This document shows, in pieces, positions 7,065 through 16,661 of a stretch of 64,000 bases of DNA. The translations under genes were made by a program, and so were the position numbers. Numbering within the stretch: position 1 is the stretch's first letter; each line of letters starts with the position of its first letter. The DNA is from Sphingomonas colocasiae (GTDB taxonomy: Bacteria > Pseudomonadota > Alphaproteobacteria > Sphingomonadales > Sphingomonadaceae): the NCBI RefSeq assembly GCF_019880585.1, contig NZ_JAINVV010000011.1, positions 186,001-250,000 on the forward strand. The letters run 5' to 3'. The notes under the pieces were generated by a model. That model saw only the letters and a list, made by a program, of their open reading frames with translations, made no database searches and was not told the origin of the DNA.

Positions 7065-8264
7065 ATGACCGAAGATTTCACCCCCGACGAACTCGCCCGC
7101 CTGCGCGCCGACACGCCCGGCACCGCGCATCGCATCCATCTGAACAATGCCGGCGCCGCACTGATGCCAGCGCCGGTGCTGGCGGCGGTCACCGATCATC
7201 TGCGGCGGGAGGCGGAGATCGGCGGTTACGAGGCCAAGGCCGAACAGGCGGACCGGATCGAGGGCGTCTATCGCAGCGTCGCCCGGCTGCTGAACGCGCA
7301 TGTCGACGAGGTCGTGCTGGCGGAGAACGCCACCGTCGCCTGGCAATGGGCCTTCTACGCGCAGCCCTTCGCCCTCGGTGACCGCATCCTCACCACCACC
7401 GCCGAATATGCCGCCAATTACCTGGCCTATCTCCAGGTCGCGCGGCGGACGGGCGCGGTGGTGGAGACGATCCCGGACCGGACGGACGGCACGCTCGATC
7501 CCCAGGCGCTGGAGGCGATGATCGACGATCGCGTCCGCCTGATCGCGATCACCTGGATCCCCACCAATGGCGGGCTGGTCAATCCCGCCGCCGAAGTCGG
7601 CCGGATCGCGCGCGCGCACGGCATCCCCTATCTGCTCGACGCCTGCCAGGCCGCCGGGCAATTGCCGATCGATGTGGAGGCGATCGGCTGCGACATGCTG
7701 GCCGCCACCGGCCGCAAATTCCTGCGCGGCCCGCGCGGCACCGGCTTCCTCTATATCCGCCGGAACCTGATCGAGCGCACCGAACCCGCGATGATCGATC
7801 TGTTCGGCGCCGAATATGCGGGCGATGCCGGCTATCGGCTGCGCGCCGATGCGCGCCGGTTCGAGACATGGGAATCCGATCATGCCGCCCGGCTCGGCCT
7901 GGGCGTCGCGATCGATTATGCGCTGGCGATCGGACTGGACCGGATCGAGAAACGCTGCCGGCTGCTCGGCGACCGCCTGCGCGCGCGCCTCGCCGAAATC
8001 CCGGGTGCGACGGTACACGATCTCGGCCCCGATCCCGCCGCGATCATCGGCTTCACGCTGGACGGCATCGCCGCGTCGGAGATCGCCGCCCGGCTGACGG
8101 CCGAGCGCATCAACCTGTCGATCTCAGTCCCCACCAGCACGCCGATCGACGCGACCCGGCGCAAGCTGCCCGACCTCGTCCGCGCATCGCCGCATTATTA
8201 CAACAGCGAGGACGAGATCGACCGGCTGGCCGATGCGCTGAAGGTGCTTGCCGCGAGCGCGTGA
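7065..8264 (+). CDS. Class V aminotransferase-fold PLP enzyme
   Basis: A 399-aa PLP enzyme of the class V aminotransferase / cysteine-desulfurase superfamily. The PLP-binding lysine is K218 in ATGRKFLRGPRGTGF. D192 in YLLDACQAAG would contact the cofactor ring. NNAG near 27-30 and NATVAWQWA near 88-96 are phosphate-site segments. Length and the RGPRGTGFLY motif fit the isopenicillin-N-epimerase / selenocysteine-lyase-like branch. I do not see the mobile Cys loop of SufS, so iron-sulfur assembly is unlikely. No pathway partner is adjacent. Confidence 0.85.
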   Translation: MTEDFTPDELARLRADTPGTAHRIHLNNAGAALMPAPVLAAVTDHLRREAEIGGYEAKAEQADRIEGVYRSVARLLNAHVDEVVLAENATVAWQWAFYAQPFALGDRILTTTAEYAANYLAYLQVARRTGAVVETIPDRTDGTLDPQALEAMIDDRVRLIAITWIPTNGGLVNPAAEVGRIARAHGIPYLLDACQAAGQLPIDVEAIGCDMLAATGRKFLRGPRGTGFLYIRRNLIERTEPAMIDLFGAEYAGDAGYRLRADARRFETWESDHAARLGLGVAIDYALAIGLDRIEKRCRLLGDRLRARLAEIPGATVHDLGPDPAAIIGFTLDGIAASEIAARLTAERINLSISVPTSTPIDATRRKLPDLVRASPHYYNSEDEIDRLADALKVLAASA

Positions 8265-8359
8265 GAACCCGATCCGTTTCGGAGCTTTATGGGCGGTGCC
8301 GGGATTGGCCGCGCCGCAAACCGCCCCTAGAGTCGATCCGGTCAGGGGGAAGGATCGAT

Positions 8360-9262
8360 ATGAGGAAAGCCATCACCGCCGCTGCGTGCCTGTTGGCGCT
8401 TCCCGGCGTCGCTTGTGCGGAATCGGTTCCGATCGAAGAAACGAACGGTTTCACCTTGAGCAAGCGTATGTTGATCGACAAGGCCAGCAAGCTCGCATGG
8501 ACACAGCTGACGAGATTGGCGCGCGACGGAAACACGGCCAGCTACGAACAGTTGCGCACTCAATTCCTGTGGCTCAAGATCGGCGTGGAATTCAACGCGT
8601 GCCGCGCCTTTGCGAGCGAAGCGGAAAAAACTGCCTGGCTCGACAGGCTTGAGACGCTTGATGTCGACAGTCCGGACGTGACAGACGCCACGCGGAAATA
8701 CCTACGCGATCTTGCCCTCAGCGCCTTCAAGGACACCAACATATCGGATTCGCCGGAACCAGAAACGGACTGGAACCCCTGCGACTATATCGTCCCCGCG
8801 GGTCGCGCCATCCTCGCCGAATTGCCCAACCTGGCCGATCCGCCCACGCGGTTTCAACTGCACTGGACTGTCGATGAAGCCAAAACCGTCATGATCGAAA
8901 GCGCAAAATCATCCGTCCGGGCCATCATTCGAGACAATCGCAAGGATCCCAGGATGAGTCATCTCGAGATCCCCGAGAAATACGGCTGGATGCTGTGGGC
9001 GCAACTGGGCTTCACTTACAATATCTGCAAGGCATTCGCGATCCGGCCGGAAATGGAGCAATGGGTTTCGAAGCTGCTGGTCTTCACGAAGGATGAGGAT
9101 CCGTTCATGCAGATGATCAAGCCGCGCCTGCGCCAACTGGGCAAGAAATTCCTGCAGGATCCGATTCCGGCGTCCTTCACCAGTCTGGATGAGCCCGAAC
9201 GCGCCGCATATTGCGAAACCCAACTCGCCGCCGCCAAGGAACTGATTGTACAGATGAAGTGA
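8360..9262 (+). CDS. Exported protein with internal duplication
   Basis: A 300-aa protein with a signal peptide (MRKAITAAACLLALPGVACA) and a good ribosome site (GGGGGAAGG). The mature part contains two related halves: one with FLWLKIGVEFNACRAF and a later KYLRDLALSAF, the other with WAQLGFTYNICKAF and RLRQLGKKFL. Each has a matching Cys and a following acidic segment. The start at 8360 is chosen because upstream codons in the same frame are antisense-like filler inside the aminotransferase gene. Function unknown; probably periplasmic. Confidence 0.65.
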   Translation: MRKAITAAACLLALPGVACAESVPIEETNGFTLSKRMLIDKASKLAWTQLTRLARDGNTASYEQLRTQFLWLKIGVEFNACRAFASEAEKTAWLDRLETLDVDSPDVTDATRKYLRDLALSAFKDTNISDSPEPETDWNPCDYIVPAGRAILAELPNLADPPTRFQLHWTVDEAKTVMIESAKSSVRAIIRDNRKDPRMSHLEIPEKYGWMLWAQLGFTYNICKAFAIRPEMEQWVSKLLVFTKDEDPFMQMIKPRLRQLGKKFLQDPIPASFTSLDEPERAAYCETQLAAAKELIVQMK

Positions 9263-9432
9263 AACATGTCCGGCACATCCAGCCTTGGGCGCATATGATG
9301 CTGGGAGCCATCTTCCTCCACCCACTCCCAGTCATTCCGTGTGGTGAGGACGTGGATTGAACGCCTGAAGTCGACAGTCGGCTGTCGGGAAGGAAACCAG
9401 CCGGGCAGCAAACCACCCAGTAGCGGTCACTG

Positions 9433-9873
9433 ATGGGGGATCGTAAACCCCCGGCCATGATACCCGAACACCTCTGGCGATTCCCGACGCGTGCGGCGAT
9501 CGATGCGCTCGCCATCAGGTTCGAACTCCCCAATCACCACGCGATGCAGGATTGGGATTATGAGGTCGCCGATCCCGAGAGAATCGATGCGTTCATCTCC
9601 GGCTACCGATCCGGAGAGTTGGACGAAGATGAGCGCTTCGCCCTGATGCGGATTATCCTGCAATCCTTTGAAGATCTTGGGTGCGATATTTCCCTGGATC
9701 CGCGATGGACGGTGGTATCCGATCTGCTGGAAGCGGATATTCCGCTTCACGCCCATAGCATCTGGTACTGGTCATGCCCCGAGACAGCCGATCCGGAAGA
9801 GCAATGGATGATTACGCCGGTTATCCGGCCGATATGGGACAGGCACCGCACCGATCTATCAGCATCCGGATAG
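9433..9873 (+). CDS. Hypothetical acidic protein
   Basis: A 146-aa acidic, Trp-rich soluble protein (DWDYEVADPERIDAFISGY, SGELDEDERFALMRII, SIWYWSCPETADPEEQW). A second ATG at 9457 (MIPEHLWRFP) is an alternative start; neither has a strong ribosome site. The composition is like small cytoplasmic immunity or helper proteins, but no family was recognised and no toxin partner is adjacent. Confidence 0.55.
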   Translation: MGDRKPPAMIPEHLWRFPTRAAIDALAIRFELPNHHAMQDWDYEVADPERIDAFISGYRSGELDEDERFALMRIILQSFEDLGCDISLDPRWTVVSDLLEADIPLHAHSIWYWSCPETADPEEQWMITPVIRPIWDRHRTDLSASG

Positions 9874-9958
9874 CTCCGTCCGAATAATGCGAGCGCAACG
9901 AACAGCAACTGCTTGCGTCCCGCCTCCGGCGTAACGCCTCGCCACTCCACACAAAAAA

Positions 9959-10005
9959 GCGCCGGCGGCGCGGCCGTGCCGAAGCACGTCCGTCGCCGCC
10001 GGCGC
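9959..10005 (-). terminator. Rho-independent terminator of the TonB receptor gene
   Basis: The 12-bp arms GCGCCGGCGGCG (9959-9970) and CGCCGCCGGCGC (9994-10005) are perfectly complementary. Read on the minus strand, the hairpin is followed directly by a run of six T. It lies 14 bp after the receptor stop codon. Confidence 0.9.
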
Positions 10006-10018
10006 CTTTATCCCGTCG

Positions 10019-12796
10019 TCAGAAGTTCGCGCGAACGCCGACGTAGAATTTGCGGCCGATCACGTCGTAGATCGACGCGTTGGTCGCGGAGTTGGAGATG
10101 AAGTCGACCGGCGCGACCGGCGGCTTGCGATCGAACAGATTGTCGACGCCGGCATAGATTTCGGCATTCTTGCCGACCAGGCCGTCCAGCTTGTACTTCA
10201 CCGACATGTCGACATAGACGACCGCGCCGATGTTGTTGTCTTCCTTCGACAGGTCTTCGGGGCCGAAGGTCACGTCGTACACGCCACCGTCGATATAGCG
10301 CGCCTGCAGGAAGGTGCCCCAGCGATCGGTCTCGTAATTGGCCGAGAGCGTCGCCTTGAAATCGGGCATGCCGCCGGCGTTGCGCCCGCCCACTTCGCCC
10401 GCCACGTCAAGCGGCGCGCCGCCCGAGGGTGCGATCTTCTTGTGGATGAGATAGCTGGCGACGGCGCCCAGGTTCAGCCTGCCGGCGCCCAGTTCCATGC
10501 CGTAGCGCGCCTCGAAATCCAGGCCCTGCAGCTTGTAGGTACCCAGGTTCAGGTTCTGCTGCTTCACTTCCTCCAGCGTCTGGCCGGGGCCGAAGGTGAT
10601 CAGCGAGCAGATATCCTGTTCGCCGGCATAGCAGCGATTGACGATATCCTGCGGCGCCAGCGAACCGATCGCGCCCTTCAGATCGATATCCCACCAGTCG
10701 AGCGAGGCGCGGAAGCTGCCCGCCGTCAGCACGGCGCCGAACGTCTTGGTCAGCGCGCGTTCTTCCTTCAGGTTGGGATTGCCCGAAAGCGGAACCTTGA
10801 CGAGCGAGGTGCCGCTGCCACCCACGAACGGGTTGCTGAGGTTGGTGAACAGCAGCACCGTTTCCACGAAGGATTCGCCGATGCTGGGCGCGCGGATGTC
10901 GCGCGAGATCGTGCCGCGGAAGCGCAGGAAGCTGACGGGCTCGAACGTCAGGCCGGCCTTCCACGTCACCACATTGCCCATCGTGGAATAATGGGTGTAG
11001 CGCGCGGCGCCGTTGAAATCGAGCTTCTGCGCGCCGTCGAGCAGCGGCACCGCGATTTCGGCGAAGCCTTCGGTCACGTCATACTTGCCGTCGAGCGGCT
11101 GCGCATTGACGATCAGGAATTCCTCGTTCGCGTTGGGCGCGTTGACGGTGCGGTGCAGCTTCTGGCGGCGATGCTCGCCGCCCACGGTCGCCAGGATCGG
11201 GCCTGCCCAGCCGTTGAACAGCTCGCCGCCGATTTCGGCCGCGAACACCGATTGTTCGATGCGCGTGTTCGAAATGCCGGTTTCGGTGATGTAATCGATC
11301 GCGGCCTGGCTGGGCGAACCCTTGCCGAACAGGTTGATCGGCACGCAGGCCGGATCATTGTCCGCCGGATCGGCATTCACGTTGACGCGGCAGGAATCGA
11401 CGCCGCCGATCCGCACCACATCCGCGGCGCGGATCAGGTTGCCGACGATCATGTTGTTATATTGCTTGTTGCTGAAATCGGTGCGGCCGTACTGGCCGGA
11501 GACTTCCCAGTTCCATTTCGAACCGATATTGCCCTTCAGCCCGCCGACGAAGCGCATGCTCTCCGTCACCGAAGCGGAGGTGATCGGCGGGAATTCCTCG
11601 AAGGTGCGGAACAGGCTGAAGCTCTCTCCCAGCGCCGCGACATTGGCGGGCAGATAGGGATTGTCGGGCGTGATCGTCACATCGCCGAACGAAAAGGCGT
11701 TGACGAGCGCGCCGCGCGACTTGGACCGCGCGAAGCTGGCTTCGGCAAATGCGTTCACGCCGTCGGCCACGTCGTAATTGACCGCAGCCAGCACGTTGAA
11801 GCGCTGCGTGGGCACGACCAGCGCGGTCTGATCGGCCAGCCGCGATCCGCTGCCGCCGATCATCAGCGTTCCGCCCATTTCACCGAGCACGCGCTGCCGC
11901 GCGGTGCCGTCGGGGAAGAATTCGAGATTGCCGGTCGCGCCGCCGGGCAGCGTCACGCCGTTGGGGCTGCCAAGGAACAGCACGGCATTGTCGCGGAAGA
12001 TGAACTGCGGAATGCCGTCATTGGCGCCGGTATTGGCCGGATTGCTGACGATGGCGGGGCTGCGGCGCTGCCATTTGCGCGCGGAGGCCTTGGGAATGCC
12101 CTTGTTGTCGTCATAATCGGCGGCGAGCAGGAAATGCCCGCGGCCACCGCCGAACGCACCGCCCCATGCGGCGGAAAGGCGCAGGTTGTCGGCATCGCCC
12201 TTGTCGGAAATGCCGTATTGCGCGTTGAGCTTCAGCCCTTCCAGGCGCTCGTCATAGATCAGGTTGATCACGCCGGAGACGGCGTCCGAACCATAGGCGG
12301 CCGATGCGCCGCCCGTCACCACGTCGACGCGCTGGATCGCGAGCGAGGGGACGACGTTCAGATCGACATTCTCGAATTCATCGAAGGGGGTGGCGCGGCG
12401 GCCGTTGATCAGCACCAGGTTGCGATTGGTGCCCAGGCCGCGAAGGTCGACCACGTTCACGCCGTTCTGGCGGCTGTTCAGATTGGTCGAAGCCGGGGTG
12501 AGCGTGCCGGTGAAGGCGGGGATTTCGTTGAGGACATTGGCGATGTTGGTCGTGCCGCGCTGATCGATCAGTTCGGTGCCGATCGCGAGAACGGGCGTGG
12601 GCGCCTCGAAATTGCCCTTGATGCGCGATCCGGTGATCGTGATCAGGCCTTCATCCTCGGCCGCATCGACGCCGTCGGGGGCGTCCGTCGACTGCGCCGG
12701 CGATTGATCGGCGGGCGCGGTCTGCGCAAGGGCGGGAACCGCCATCACCCAGAGTGCGACACCGGCCAAGCTCTTCAAATTACGCGTGAAAGACAT
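10019..12796 (-). CDS. TonB-dependent outer-membrane receptor
   Basis: A 925-aa receptor with a signal peptide ending near PALAQ, an acidic linker and a TonB-box-like segment (EGLITITGSRIKG, ~49-61). The plug domain follows (IANVLNEIPAF, VDLRGLGTNRNLVLINGRR, VVTGGASAAYGSDAVSGVINLI), then a ~22-strand barrel ending in the aromatic VGVRANF motif. The plug signatures are those of the large sphingomonad/Caulobacter receptor class often linked to oligosaccharide or peptide import. No STN domain and no adjacent FecIR pair is present. Substrate unknown. A strong terminator follows it. Confidence 0.92.
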   Translation of the reverse strand: MSFTRNLKSLAGVALWVMAVPALAQTAPADQSPAQSTDAPDGVDAAEDEGLITITGSRIKGNFEAPTPVLAIGTELIDQRGTTNIANVLNEIPAFTGTLTPASTNLNSRQNGVNVVDLRGLGTNRNLVLINGRRATPFDEFENVDLNVVPSLAIQRVDVVTGGASAAYGSDAVSGVINLIYDERLEGLKLNAQYGISDKGDADNLRLSAAWGGAFGGGRGHFLLAADYDDNKGIPKASARKWQRRSPAIVSNPANTGANDGIPQFIFRDNAVLFLGSPNGVTLPGGATGNLEFFPDGTARQRVLGEMGGTLMIGGSGSRLADQTALVVPTQRFNVLAAVNYDVADGVNAFAEASFARSKSRGALVNAFSFGDVTITPDNPYLPANVAALGESFSLFRTFEEFPPITSASVTESMRFVGGLKGNIGSKWNWEVSGQYGRTDFSNKQYNNMIVGNLIRAADVVRIGGVDSCRVNVNADPADNDPACVPINLFGKGSPSQAAIDYITETGISNTRIEQSVFAAEIGGELFNGWAGPILATVGGEHRRQKLHRTVNAPNANEEFLIVNAQPLDGKYDVTEGFAEIAVPLLDGAQKLDFNGAARYTHYSTMGNVVTWKAGLTFEPVSFLRFRGTISRDIRAPSIGESFVETVLLFTNLSNPFVGGSGTSLVKVPLSGNPNLKEERALTKTFGAVLTAGSFRASLDWWDIDLKGAIGSLAPQDIVNRCYAGEQDICSLITFGPGQTLEEVKQQNLNLGTYKLQGLDFEARYGMELGAGRLNLGAVASYLIHKKIAPSGGAPLDVAGEVGGRNAGGMPDFKATLSANYETDRWGTFLQARYIDGGVYDVTFGPEDLSKEDNNIGAVVYVDMSVKYKLDGLVGKNAEIYAGVDNLFDRKPPVAPVDFISNSATNASIYDVIGRKFYVGVRANF

Positions 12797-13131
12797 GGTA
12801 ATCCCCTCTTTGCCCCGGCGCGTTCATTCGCATTGTCGGGGCGCCGACGGGTGCGATAGTACATTTATAATCGGGATTAAAGCAGCCTTATTTGAAATTT
12901 TGGCAGCATTAATTTCCGATCCGGATATTTCGGGCTGGGTCCGGATGTCGCCGGGCGCCGCCTGGATGGCGCGACCGCGGCGGAAAGCGTGGCAATCCCG
13001 CGAGTCCCCGCCGCCCCTCTCGCCCCGCCGGTCCGGATCGTCAACACCGCCCGGCCGCGCCAACGGCTCGCCGCAATTTCGCTGCAATCGGGCGCGATCC
13101 TGCGCGCAACGGGATGAGGGGAGACCGATCG
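12797..13131. other. Divergent intergenic region with an AT-rich core
   Basis: These 335 bp separate the TonB receptor from the acetyltransferase. An AT-rich stretch near 12855-12915 stands out from the GC-rich flanks and probably holds the receptor promoter. The remainder (12920-13110) is GC-rich and I see no gene in it. Confidence 0.5.
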
Positions 13132-13671
13132 GTGGGCATCGATGGCTTCGCAACCGGCATGACGTCGCCGCCGGTGACGCTGCTGCCGTTCGCGGATGCG
13201 CATGTCGAACCGCTGCGCGCGGCGTGTGCTGCCGATCCGGATATCTGGCACATCTATCCCATCGCGATGGTCGGCGATCGTTTCGACGGTTCGCTGGCCT
13301 TCATCCGCGCGCGGCCGAACTGGGTGATGTTCGCGGTTCTCCATCACGAAGAACTGGTCGGCATGACCAGCTATATCGGCCTGGACGAACCCGGCCAGAT
13401 CGAGATCGGCGCCACCTATATCGCGCCCCGGATGCGCGGCGGCCCCTTCAATGCGGCGATGAAGCGCCTGATGATCGATCGCGCCTTCGCCCATGGCTTC
13501 GCCGCCATCCAGTTCCGCGTCGACACCCGCAACACCCGCTCGATGCGCGCGGTCGAGAAACTCGGCGCGAAACAGGTGGAGATCCGCAAGGCCGATCTGC
13601 GGACCTGGACGGGCTTTGTCCGCGATACGGCGGTCTATCGGCTGGATCGGGGCGATTGGGATCGCGGCTGA
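13132..13671 (+). CDS. GNAT-family N-acetyltransferase (RimJ/RimL-like)
   Basis: A 179-aa acetyltransferase. A GTG start at 13132 is preferred because AGGGGAG lies 8 bp upstream; ATGs at 13114 and 13159 are alternatives with weaker sites. The fold shows in order: VTLLPFADAHVEPLRAAC, a beta-strand block (VGMTSYIGLDEPGQIEIGATYI), the acetyl-CoA-binding turn near PRMRGGPFNAAMKRLM, and the late DTRNTRSMRAVEKLGAK motif that defines the family. The acceptor substrate is not predictable. Confidence 0.82.
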   Translation: MGIDGFATGMTSPPVTLLPFADAHVEPLRAACAADPDIWHIYPIAMVGDRFDGSLAFIRARPNWVMFAVLHHEELVGMTSYIGLDEPGQIEIGATYIAPRMRGGPFNAAMKRLMIDRAFAHGFAAIQFRVDTRNTRSMRAVEKLGAKQVEIRKADLRTWTGFVRDTAVYRLDRGDWDRG

Positions 13672-13783
13672 TGGAGGAGGCGTCGTCGCCTGAACGGTGG
13701 ACCGGCGAAGATTGCCGAGGACGGGCGACATTGGGTGATGAGCAGTCTGACAGCTTATGTGAGCGTTCGACAATGGAGGGAAT

Positions 13784-14116
13784 ATGAGCGCAAGCGCCTG
13801 TGTCGCCTTTTACGGCCTACGTTTCATGATATTACCCGATGAGATTGAAGATCTTGAGGCGCGCACCGACCCTCGACAGATCGCGGCAAGGAGGGCCGGC
13901 CTTGCTACGTACTGGGGCAATTTCGGCGGAGAAAACGATGGATACGTTCTATTCGTCGGGACAAAGGTCGCTTTCTTGGGACCGGAGAACGCACCCGCCT
14001 CGGCGCTGCCACATAAGCAAATGCTGCAGCTAATGTCCGACACGATGGAACGTCTCAACGTTGTCGGTCTGGCTGGGGATGTAGGCCTTTACATGGAATG
14101 GCAGCCGGACGCCTGA
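13784..14116 (+). CDS. Conserved hypothetical protein
   Basis: A 110-aa soluble protein with a strong ribosome site (GGAGGGAAT before the ATG). It opens with a strand-rich segment (CVAFYGLRFMI), then IEDLEARTDPRQIAARRAGL, YWGNFGGENDGYVLFVG and a C-terminal LYMEWQPD. The regular alternation suggests a compact alpha/beta domain. I believe related small proteins occur in other bacteria but cannot attach a function. It is less GC-rich than the neighbouring acetyltransferase gene. Confidence 0.6.
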   Translation: MSASACVAFYGLRFMILPDEIEDLEARTDPRQIAARRAGLATYWGNFGGENDGYVLFVGTKVAFLGPENAPASALPHKQMLQLMSDTMERLNVVGLAGDVGLYMEWQPDA

Positions 14117-14280
14117 ACGGCCGCAAATGGGGCATCAGCGGGAAACTGGTGCCGGGGGAGCGGTGGATGCTCTTCTGCCTGTCTCCAGGCCCCGGCTGAT
14201 CACCTTGCCGAGCCTGACCCACCGGCTCGACCAAGGTTCCGGCGAACATAACCCACGCCCGCCATTGATGCCATCACCAG

Positions 14281-14706
14281 CTATCCGCCCTGTCCGCCCC
14301 GCGCCGGGCTGCGATCATGTCCCGCGATCGCATCGGGAAGCTCAAGCCATCGATGCCGCTCGTCGCACCAGACCGCCTGTTCCGGCATCGGGAATCCGGG
14401 ATCGGCAAAGGCCCCCACCGCCACACCGACCCGATCCGGCATGCGTTGCGGCTCCCACCAGAGACTGGAACCGCATTCGCCGCAAAAGTGGAAATCGACG
14501 TCGAAGCCGCTGGCCGATCCCCGGCGGAAGACCTTGGCCGGGCCACCGGCCGGTCGTGCCTGATCCTTGAGAAAGAACGCCGCGACGCTGAACAGCGATC
14601 CGGTCCGCCGCTGGCAATCGAGGCAATGGCAGAGCGAAACCTTGATGGGCTCGCCGGTGCACAGCAAGGCAAGGTTTCCGCAGTGGCAAGTGGCCCGCCT
14701 CTCCAT
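14281..14706 (-). CDS. GFA-family zinc protein
   Basis: A 141-aa member of the GFA / CENP-V family (glutathione-dependent formaldehyde-activating-enzyme fold). Zinc ligands are seen as TCHCGN near the N-terminus, LCHCLDCQRRTGSLF about 25 residues later, and HFCGECGSSLWWE near residue 75-85. The start MERRATCHCG at 14706 fits the family; six extra codons to 14724 are also open. Glutathione-dependent formaldehyde chemistry has been proposed for the family but is not established for most members. Confidence 0.82.
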   Translation of the reverse strand: MERRATCHCGNLALLCTGEPIKVSLCHCLDCQRRTGSLFSVAAFFLKDQARPAGGPAKVFRRGSASGFDVDFHFCGECGSSLWWEPQRMPDRVGVAVGAFADPGFPMPEQAVWCDERHRWLELPDAIAGHDRSPARGGQGG

Positions 14707-14833
14707 CCCGCCGGCATATTCCATGATATCGGCGTTGTCGCGCTTTCGGTTGCCGCTCCCGGATTCCGGTGGCAGCGGATCGCCCGATCAGCGGACGCGC
14801 CCGCGATCTTGCCGCCCCGTCTGGCGATCGGAT

Positions 14834-15538
14834 ATGGCCGCGGCGATGAAATACCGCCGGTTCCTGTTCGACCTCGACGATACGCTGCTCGATTTCAGGG
14901 CGTCGGAGGCGCTGTCGTTCGCGCGGGCGCTGTCGATCATGGGGCTCGGCGATGAGGCCCCGTCGATCCTCCCGCATTACCAGAGCGAAAACGCCGCGCT
15001 CTGGCGCGAATTCGAGCAGGGCCGGATCGACAAGGACGCGCTGAAGGTCGAACGGTTCCGGCGAACCTTCGCGACGCTCGGGATCGATGCCGATCCCGAT
15101 GCGGCGAGCGCGCATTATCTCGCCTGCCTGCCCGAAACCGTGGTGCTGGTCGACGGCGCCGATCGCCTGTGCGCGGCGCTGTCCGCCATCGGCGAAATCG
15201 GCATCATCACCAACGGCATCGAAACCGTGCAGGCCCGGCGCATCGCCAATTCGGGGCTCGGCCAATGGCTGTCCTTCGTCGCGACGTCCGAAACCTGCGG
15301 ATATGCCAAGCCCGATATCCGCTTCTTCGAATATTCGGCCGGCAAGTTCCGGTCCTTCGCCAAAAGCGAGGCGATCATCGTGGGCGATCGCCTGGATGCC
15401 GATATCGCCGGCGGATGCCGGTTCGAAATCGACAGTTGCTGGTACAATCCGGCCAGGGCCGAACGCGGCGCCGATATCGCCCCGACATTCGAGGTCGCGC
15501 ATCTCGACGAGATCCAGGCCGCGCTGGCATCGGGGTGA
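14834..15538 (+). CDS. HAD-superfamily hydrolase, YjjG-type pyrimidine nucleotidase
   Basis: A 234-aa HAD-IA phosphatase. Motif I is FLFDLDDTLLDF with the nucleophile and acid Asp pair, motif II is IGIITNG, motif III includes the Lys in GYAKPDIRFF, and motif IV is IIVGDRLDADIAGG. The DLDDTLLDF start followed by a glutamate-containing helix is typical of the YjjG house-cleaning 5'-nucleotidases, which act on non-canonical pyrimidine nucleotides. A second ATG at 14846 is an alternative start. It is divergent from the GFA gene. Confidence 0.82.
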   Translation: MAAAMKYRRFLFDLDDTLLDFRASEALSFARALSIMGLGDEAPSILPHYQSENAALWREFEQGRIDKDALKVERFRRTFATLGIDADPDAASAHYLACLPETVVLVDGADRLCAALSAIGEIGIITNGIETVQARRIANSGLGQWLSFVATSETCGYAKPDIRFFEYSAGKFRSFAKSEAIIVGDRLDADIAGGCRFEIDSCWYNPARAERGADIAPTFEVAHLDEIQAALASG

Positions 15539-15553
15539 TCCGGGCAGGATCGC

Positions 15554-16513
15554 CTATCTGCGGAGCGCGAACGGGACGGCGCGGCCGAATTGCGCGGGCA
15601 GGCCGGAAAAATGGTCTTCCTCCGGGAACAGGTCGAAACGGACCTTCAGCCCCTTGTCGCCCAGGATCCGGGCCATATCGCGGGCATTTTCGACCATATG
15701 ATAGTCCTGGCCGCGCCGGCGCGCCATGATCGCCTGCACGCTGCCGCCGCCGAACGCCTTGGGATCGGCGGCGAGCCGGGCCCGCACCTCGGCCTCCATC
15801 TCCGCCTGATAGCTGGCGGACATATATTCCTCCGCCTCGCCGACACCGATATAGACGCGCGCCGCGCCCTGCGCCGGGCTTGGCGCAAGCGCAAGCGCTT
15901 CCCCGATCAGTGCCGCATCGTGCCACCAGATCGAGGGGCTGAGCGCGAGATAGGTCTGGAACCAGTCGGGATGGTTCATCAGCGTGCGCAGGGTGAACAG
16001 TCCACCCAATGAATGGCCCGCCAAGGTCTGGCGCGTGCGATCGATCGGAAAGCGTTTCTCGATATCGGGCTTCACCCGATCCTGGACGAAGCGGATCATC
16101 GCCTCATAGCCGCCGCTATTGGCGGGCACGACCCCGGTGGTGGGGCGCGGCCGATCAGTCGGCGTGGTCAGGTCGTGCGGGCGGCGCTTCATGTCGAAGA
16201 CGCCGTCGACCGGATAGCCGATGCCGACGACCACCGCCGGCTCCACCTTGCTGCGCCCGCCGAAATCCAGATTGGTGCGGATCACCTCCGACACCATCGG
16301 CGTCCAGGCATTGCCGTCCATCACATAGATCACCGGATAACCCGTCGCCGGCGCCGGCCCCTCGGGTGGCGCGACGATGATGCGATAGGCGAGCCCCTCG
16401 GCGGAGGTCATGTCATGCGATGAGAGCTTCAGAAAGGGTTCGTCGGCCCGCGCCGCCGTCGCCATGGCGAGGCTCGCCGAAAGGCACAGCGAGATGAGTC
16501 CGATGCGTTTCAT
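15554..16513 (-). CDS. Secreted alpha/beta-hydrolase esterase (esterase D/Fes-like)
   Basis: A 319-aa exported esterase. The start MKRIGLISLCLSASLAMATAARA at 16513 gives a clean signal peptide; the frame extends 50 codons upstream without a signal. Motifs include VIYVMDGNAWTPM and VVVGIGYPVDG (oxyanion-hole side), the nucleophile elbow GHSLGGLFTLR, SPSIWWHD after it, and a C-terminal EEDHFSGLP that supplies the histidine. This layout matches the putative-esterase family that includes siderophore esterases such as IroE and Fes. An iron-release role is inference; a TonB receptor is 3 kb away but not in the same operon. Confidence 0.8.
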   Translation of the reverse strand: MKRIGLISLCLSASLAMATAARADEPFLKLSSHDMTSAEGLAYRIIVAPPEGPAPATGYPVIYVMDGNAWTPMVSEVIRTNLDFGGRSKVEPAVVVGIGYPVDGVFDMKRRPHDLTTPTDRPRPTTGVVPANSGGYEAMIRFVQDRVKPDIEKRFPIDRTRQTLAGHSLGGLFTLRTLMNHPDWFQTYLALSPSIWWHDAALIGEALALAPSPAQGAARVYIGVGEAEEYMSASYQAEMEAEVRARLAADPKAFGGGSVQAIMARRRGQDYHMVENARDMARILGDKGLKVRFDLFPEEDHFSGLPAQFGRAVPFALRR

Positions 16514-16661
16514 TCCGAAGCCTGCCCGATTTGATGGAATCCCGGCAGGATCGACAATCGAAGCGGCTAAAGCCGTAATGTCCCGGGGTGGGGCCTCATG
16601 AAGCGGCCCGTCTGCTGACACCCCACTTGCGGACTTCCAACCTGTCGAACATGCTGACGCC

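Noticed and set aside
10442-12859. 805-aa open frame on the plus strand
   Set aside because: Entirely antisense to the TonB receptor; His/Arg/Ala-rich composition without domains is the usual GC-rich mirror of a real gene.
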